This document shows, piece by piece, positions 58,776-64,000 of a stretch of 64,000 nucleotides of DNA (position 1 is its first letter; every line of letters begins with the position of its first letter). This DNA comes from Capsicum annuum (taxonomy: Eukaryota; Streptophyta; Magnoliopsida; Solanales; Solanaceae): positions 16,360,780 to 16,424,779 of the forward strand of contig NC_061119.1 of NCBI RefSeq assembly GCF_002878395.1, in the 5' to 3' direction. Both the position numbers and the translations under genes were made by a program. The notes beneath the pieces were generated by a model. The model made no database searches. It was not told the origin of the DNA and was given only the letters and a program-made list of their open reading frames with translations.

Positions 58776-61700
58776 ATGTCTCCCAAAAGAAAAGAAAGTG
58801 AAAGTGGATCAAGGTCTGACCACCCAAAAAAGGCTACAGTACAGAGGAATTCGGAGGAGCTTCTTGAACAATCTCAATCAGGGAAAAGTGAAGTTAAGGA
58901 GAGATATGAAAACAACATTAAGAGAGGTGGACAAGGATCTATAGATGGTGATGAAAAAAATAAAAGTGAGAAAAAAGAGGAATTAGAGAGTGAGAAAAAA
59001 AAAGAGGATGATCATCAACAAGATGATAATAGATCACCAATGGGGCATAAATTAATATCGACATCCCGGCATGATCCTATCAAATCTTTTAGTATTAACA
59101 GGTTTTCAGTTGCGATGCTGATAAATAACCCAAAAAAAGAAGCAGAACTAACTGGTGAACTTGTACTTAAATGTCAGATGGGGAAAAAATTTAATTATTT
59201 TAGGAAAATTATGAAGAACAAAAACATAGACGGACTTTTTAAGAAGAGCTTCTTTGGACGCGTTCTTAAGTTGCCTGAGGACCCCCTGCCCATTTCCATA
59301 TGAGGATGGTATATGATCTTCTCAAGTGCAGGATCAAATACATGGAGGATTATAAAGATTCGGAGGACGGGGGCATAAAGATGGATAAAATCTGGATCAA
59401 CTACTATGGCATGCCGATTTGTTTTGGTTTGCAAGAGTTTGCCATAGTGACGGAATTGAGATGCCATCATCCTGAATAACCACCTATCGCTAAGGGAACA
59501 CCCCGCAAAAGATCTAAGGCAAGAAAATGCAAGAAAAAAATAGATGGGTTGTTTGACATTGCTCGACGTGGCTACAAAGCATCGAATTTGTTGACAGATC
59601 TCATGGATCAAACCATACCAAAGCAGTACAGGGAGAAATTGTGCTTAGTTTGATTTGCCCATTTGGTATATTGGCAAGAGACATCAACAAGGCCATAAAA
59701 GATGATTTGTGGGCGCGTGCTGAGGATTTTGATAAATTCAACAATCATCCCTGGGAATATGATAGCTTATACTTGACTGTCCAATATTTACTAACAAAGC
59801 TATCCTCAGGGACGACCACATTATACGGCTTTTCTTGGGCTTTCATAGTAAAATAATCACTATTTTTACTCATCCATTAATTTATATTGAATATAGTTAC
59901 TATGACTTTTTTTTTCTTGCTTCCTATTTACATTTTCTAGGCTTGGGCATTTGAAGTCATTCCTTCCCTCCAAAAGCAGATAATGGATTATTCGAATGAG
60001 GTTTCTTATCCAAGGATGTTTAGGTGGTTGGCTGCAAAGAACAACACCAAAATTAGGGAGGTTGATCTCTTTAACCCTCCGGATAATGCACTACGTCTTC
60101 TTCAAGTAAAGTAATTTTACTCAATGAAAGATATTGAACAGACGTTATATCTGGTTGAACAGATGTTATATTTGATATACCAGATGAGACATCTATTACG
60201 ACAGATTACCCGTCTTGTGCCAACCAATGCAATAGATGGATAATCTATTGTGACAGACGATTGATATCTTGCATCAGATAACAATCTGTTACTTTGATTC
60301 TCTGAAACCGACTCCTAACAAATTAACCATCTACCGTAAATTATGCAATGGATGTGTAATCTGATGTAACATATTGTTAATCTATTATGACATACAGATC
60401 ATCTATTACATAATATGTAACCCAACAAATTACCCGTCTTGTGAAACTGGTGCAACAGATTGATAATTTATTGCGACAGATGATTGATATTTTGCATCAG
60501 ATTATCCATGTGTTCCTCTGGTTCTCTGAACCCGACTTAAACAAATTTTAACCATCTACTGCAAATTATCCAACAATATGTAATCTGATGCAACATATTG
60601 TTAATCTATTGTAGAAATTGACTGCGTTAAAATGTAACCCAACTGTGAAAATTATTGTATTATATGATTTAAATATATCTATTTTTTTATAGGTTGTGCA
60701 TCCATGGATCATGCCTACTGGGCAGGAGTCGGTGATTACTCTATGTTATGTTGATACTATAGCGACCCAACGGTGGAGTTAATAAAGAAGGAATTGAATG
60801 GAGCAACAGCCATTAGAAAAGCAGTTAGGCAAGGTCAGCCTAATGTTGAGGCTCTTCATGACCAACCTACTAAGGCAGATCCGGATGCTTCTTCTAGTAG
60901 AGTTGTTGGTGTTGGTGGCAGGCATGTTGATTCTACTACTACTCATGATAATGAGCATGTTAATGCTCAAGAAAAAATAAATATGTTTGAAAACACCCTT
61001 TTTCACCCTTACAAAAGTCCCTCTCATCCCTCGTCACCCTGTGTTCTCGTTGCAAATGCAAAGAGTGCAAGGACTGCCAGGATAAACTCTTTGAAAAAGT
61101 AAAGGCTATCTCTAAAGCTGACGAGGAATTCAAATCCAAGAGGGGTGTCATATCATCCAAGAAGGTGAGAGAGTCATACACTTCTACAGTATTGGTTAAG
61201 AGGAAGAAAAGAGCAATTAGCGACGTACTCTCCTGTCGAAAATTAAAAAAATTGTAACTTCTCCCTCTCTAAAAGCTGTTGAAATTTAGGGGTCATTCAA
61301 GAAGGTGGACATATACACAGACCTTGGCGCTAAAGAGAAGAGGGATCTGCGATAGGCCAAGAATACCAAGCCAAGCACACCAGATTACCCCAGGCACACC
61401 TGTTTACTTTTCCTAACCTAGCCTTCTAATCTACCCCATGAAGAAGAAGATACGCAACAGATGTGAAATCTACTGCAACAACTTAGTATTCTGGTGCAAC
61501 TGGTAGTGGTTTTGTTGCAACTTATTATCCACCTATTGCATAAGTTGCGTTAGATTATTGATTCAGAAAACCCTATGAAACAGATGGACCATCCATTTCA
61601 TCTTTACAATTACTAACCTACTTAAAAATTGACTTCTTATATCACAGCATGTTGACAAAATTCTCTGCCTCACGAGGAAAAGGCAATTAATGTACCCAGA

Positions 61701-62357
61701 AGCTTATGATGTTGTCAATAGGATAATGGAACTCGACTTCTACAAGAAGCTCAACGATAAGTACAATCAACTCAATAATGATGCGATAGACTGTGGCGCG
61801 GGATTTGATTTCTTAGTTTCTACGTTGGACTGGGATAAAGAAAAAATAATAAAATATATTAGAAGGGAGAGGCCAAATCCACACGACAAGAGCTGAACCA
61901 AGGCAAAGAGGATTCTTGCAGTCATTACTGTGGACGACATACATTATTGGGCTGTTGAGATGTTACTCGAGGAGGGAAAGATCAAATTTTATGACTGCAA
62001 CAAACCTGTCATCGACGAGGTCCATCTTTTTTTCATATATAGCCACTGATAGAGCTGTTCCCCATCTTGTTGAAGGAGAGTAAACTAATGAATAATTTGA
62101 CAAAGAAAGTGTTGTTGAAGAAATCATAGGATTTTGAAGGTCGAAACAAGGGCATGAAACTTCCAAAAAATAATATCAGTTATACATGCGGCTCGCACGC
62201 TCTTGCACACATCGAATGTTTGCTGATCGGCACAAAAATGATCGAGCCAGTGACCTTTTTGAGCGACAACACTATGGAAAACTTACAAGAAGTCTGGGCT
62301 TATGGGTACTAACTGGATGCTTGGAGCCTGTGTATGTAGAAGAGCCTGTGAAATAAT
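58776..62357 (+). pseudogene. DUF1985/Ulp1-like cysteine protease gene of a Kaonashi-type MULE
   Basis: Starts MSPKRKESESGSRSDHPKK after a TTTGTAG acceptor. A charged Lys/Glu-rich N-terminus precedes a DUF1985 domain (about 59090-59860) with INRFSVAMLINNPKKEAEL, IWINYYGMPICFGLQEFAIV and KQYREKLCLV; it is frameshifted near 59300. Introns are visible: 59850-59940 (ends TTTTCTAG), about 60108-60691 (ends TTTTATAG), and one ending near 61645. Middle exon: VVHPWIMPTGQESV, AIRKAVRQGQPNVEALHDQP. The peptidase C48-like end has DDIHYWAVEMLLEEGKIKFY (catalytic His, Asp) and YTCGSHALAHIECLLIG (candidate catalytic Cys) near 62190. ULP enzymes cleave SUMO from proteins. Similar genes travel in MULEs, and a transposase lies 7 kb upstream. 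Several stops; not functional as read. Confidence 0.85.
60114..60690. repeat. Intron of the Ulp1-like gene filled with palindromic repeats
   Basis: Between the donor CTTCAAG|TAAAG region and the TTTTATAG acceptor, the intron is made almost wholly of half-sites and whole copies of ATCTGTTGCAACAGAT. A longer unit with TTACCCGTCTTGTG and GATTGATATCTTGCATCAGA appears twice (about 60200-60390 and 60430-60610). Confidence 0.75.
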
Positions 62358-63640
62358 AATTTTTTATTTCAAGTCACGCTTCACTTTACTTTAAATTACA
62401 TGTACATGTAGTGGAAATATTTTTTTTCTAATGAAAGTTGAGTTTTTTATAAAGCAATAGATTGTCAATCTGTTGTAAAATATATTCTATCTATTCTGAC
62501 AGATAGTTTATCTATTGCAATAGGTTGGTCGTCTGTTGCATTATGTCGATGTTATTTCTATCTAATCTGTTGTAATAGTGGGAAGACCTATTTGATAATT
62601 TTTAACAGATGACCTAAATTTTACAACATATGCCTAAATCTGTTTGATATTTTTCAACAATTATGCTTGAATATCCATGTGCTCGACAACACCAAACTAG
62701 TAGCAAATACAGCACCATGAAAATTTCAGTAATTAGCTTGAATATCCATGTGTCTAACAGCACCAAACCAATAGCAATAACGGCAACAATGTAGCATCTT
62801 CTTGCTTGATTTTGTTTCTATTCAGAAGTCTTGACTTTGTTCAACAAACCCCAGATTACACTATTTGCTTATGAAGAGTGTCGTTCTTTATACCAATCAA
62901 AGTGATCGCATCCACTCAATTATTATAAAAACAAGATCACAGTCACAAAATAATTATAAGTCAATAATGAATCAACTAATTAAATAAAAAAATATACCTT
63001 TGAAATATTACAAGTAAAAAACCTATGACCTGGATTTTGTTGAGTCCAAGAACTCTTCAATAGAGCTTCATGACCGCACTTACAATATCAAAAATCTTTA
63101 TCACAAAAAATAGTGAAAGATGCGCTTGACATTGTCAAGCTCGGTTGGAAAAAATAAAAAAAATAAAGAAAAGAAAGACCAACTCCAAATAATTTGAAGA
63201 ATTTGCATACATAAAAAATGATGATGAAGAAGAAGATTTTGGAATTTAGAGTTAAATTTTAGGAAGAAGATGAATATATAAGACAATGAAGAAAAAATTA
63301 CCGTTGGGGGCCAAATTAGATGCCAAGTCTGCAAAAATAGGGGTTCAACAAGCCTTGGCTAGGTGAATTACATGCAAGCAGCCAACAGGATCAAAAGTGT
63401 CAAACTGACATATTTGATGCCTATTTTATTTTACGTGTTTAAAATGAACACTGTCTACTTGATGCCTATTTTATTTTAGTTGTTTTGAACTGAACACTAT
63501 CGGTGGGTTCCACCTTTTTTATTTCAATTCACCTTTACTTTTTTACATGTAGTGGCAATTATTTATGTCCAATGAAATTTGAATTTTTATAATGCAACAA
63601 ATCTCCATCCGTTGTAACAGATTGATATGTGAGCTGATGC
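62358..63640. other. Non-coding flank with direct repeats
   Basis: No gene is supported. A segment at about 62372-62482 (with ACATGTAGTGG, AATGAAAGTTGAGTTTTT and TGTAAT..) recurs at about 63520-63625. A unit with GCTTGAATATCCATGTG and CACCAAAC is tandemly repeated near 62664-62775. TTGATGCCTATTTTATTTTA is repeated at about 63414 and 63459. Palindrome half-sites of the CTGTTGCAACAG type lie at 62455-62650 and 63600-63625. Confidence 0.65.
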
Positions 63641-64000
63641 TAACACATTTGAGGCTTTTAACTGAGAATAATTGCAAAGTATTAAGCAAATTTTGTCATT
63701 TTTGAGTATTTTATCTTTGATTTTGCAGTAGAAACTAAGATGCTAGAGAACCAACAAGGATGGAAGGAAAAGAGTTTAAATTTGAAGCAAAAAGAAGAGA
63801 AGTGTAGCTGATGACATTCCTGATAAGTCGTTAGCCCTATGATAAGTTATCAGCTTCATCGTCAGCCTTAGACAGAGAATGAAACTTAGTTGAAAGTTAT
63901 GATGACATTTCATGATAAGTCGTCAAAGAGTTGATAGGTCGTCAAAATTATCGTCAGTCTAAGGCAGAACATAGGAGCTGAGGTAGATAAGTGATGACAT
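63641..64000. repeat. Start of a GATGACAT/GTCGTCA repeat unit, cut by the window end
   Basis: From about 63810 the motifs GATGACATTCCTGATAAGTC and ATCGTCAGCCTTAGACAGAG appear, then recur as GATGACATTTCATGATAAGT and ATCGTCAGTCTAAGGCAGA about 80 bp later, and a third GATGACAT begins at 63993. This looks like a tandem array or the repeated part of an LTR that continues beyond the window. No coding. Confidence 0.65.

Noticed and set aside
1..64000. tRNA, rRNA or intact host genes
   Set aside because: I saw no cloverleaf with conserved A and B boxes, no ribosomal RNA core sequence and no uninterrupted multi-exon host gene on either strand. TGGTATCAGAGC matches are retroelement primer sites, not tRNAs.

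Overview
This window is plant nuclear DNA with no visible intact host gene. It is AT-rich, shows exon/intron-like structure with GT/AG borders, and is almost entirely transposable elements of plant families (Tekay chromovirus, SIRE/Maximus-type copia, LINE, Stowaway MITE, Mutator-like elements with an Ulp1-like gene). The TGTAACACCCC and TGTAATACCCC LTR starts and the DUF1985/Ulp1-type element gene are as I know them from Solanaceae, pepper (Capsicum) in particular. That assignment is inference from family style, not from a database search. Every reading frame longer than about 100 codons belongs to an element, and nearly all elements are broken by stops and frameshifts.

Layout. 1-2000: AT-rich block of (AAT)n microsatellites embedded in duplicated modules, closed by a G-quadruplex motif. 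2430-3303 and 10644-11105: a host locus carrying the C-terminal part of a UTP14-like (U3 snoRNP) gene on the minus strand, already a pseudogene, split by a copia element (3304-10643). That copia element has a gypsy-type solo LTR in its gag (4461-6729, TSD TAATA), and the solo LTR carries a Stowaway MITE (5984-6232). 11324-44266: a LINE on the plus strand cut into three pieces by two SIRE-like copia elements, both on the minus strand. The first (11760-36077, TSD GGCCC) was entered by a solo LTR (16668-31340, TSD CTCTA), which was entered by a complete but dead Tekay chromovirus (18323-30936, near-TSD CCTGG/CCAGG), whose 3' LTR was entered by a further solo LTR (27667-30134). The nest is five levels deep and its borders can be read to the base. 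The second SIRE-like element (37333-44033) keeps both LTRs, PBS, PPT, gag remnants and a long env-like frame but has no recognisable pol.

44267-47111: AT-rich DNA, a Helitron-like terminus, and a 1.8-kb non-coding Mutator-like foldback element (45283-47102, 9-bp TSD) built of GTGCAC palindromes. 47112-64000: probably one very large decayed Kaonashi-type MULE or a cluster of them: a MuDR-type transposase pseudogene (49331-51676), a minus-strand exon remnant, a 0.85-kb-arm inverted repeat (53620-55480), diverged tandem repeats (56650-57960) and a DUF1985/Ulp1-like protease pseudogene with visible introns (58776-62357). A short palindrome, CATCTGTTGCAACAGATG and its variants, is scattered through the non-coding parts of this whole region, including the introns of the Ulp1 gene. 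This is the most unusual structural signal in the window.

The genes do not work together as a pathway. They are relics of independent elements, and their order of arrival can be reconstructed from nesting and target-site duplications. Many in-frame stops are TAG or TAA where the family has CAG or CAA, as expected for decay of methylated DNA.
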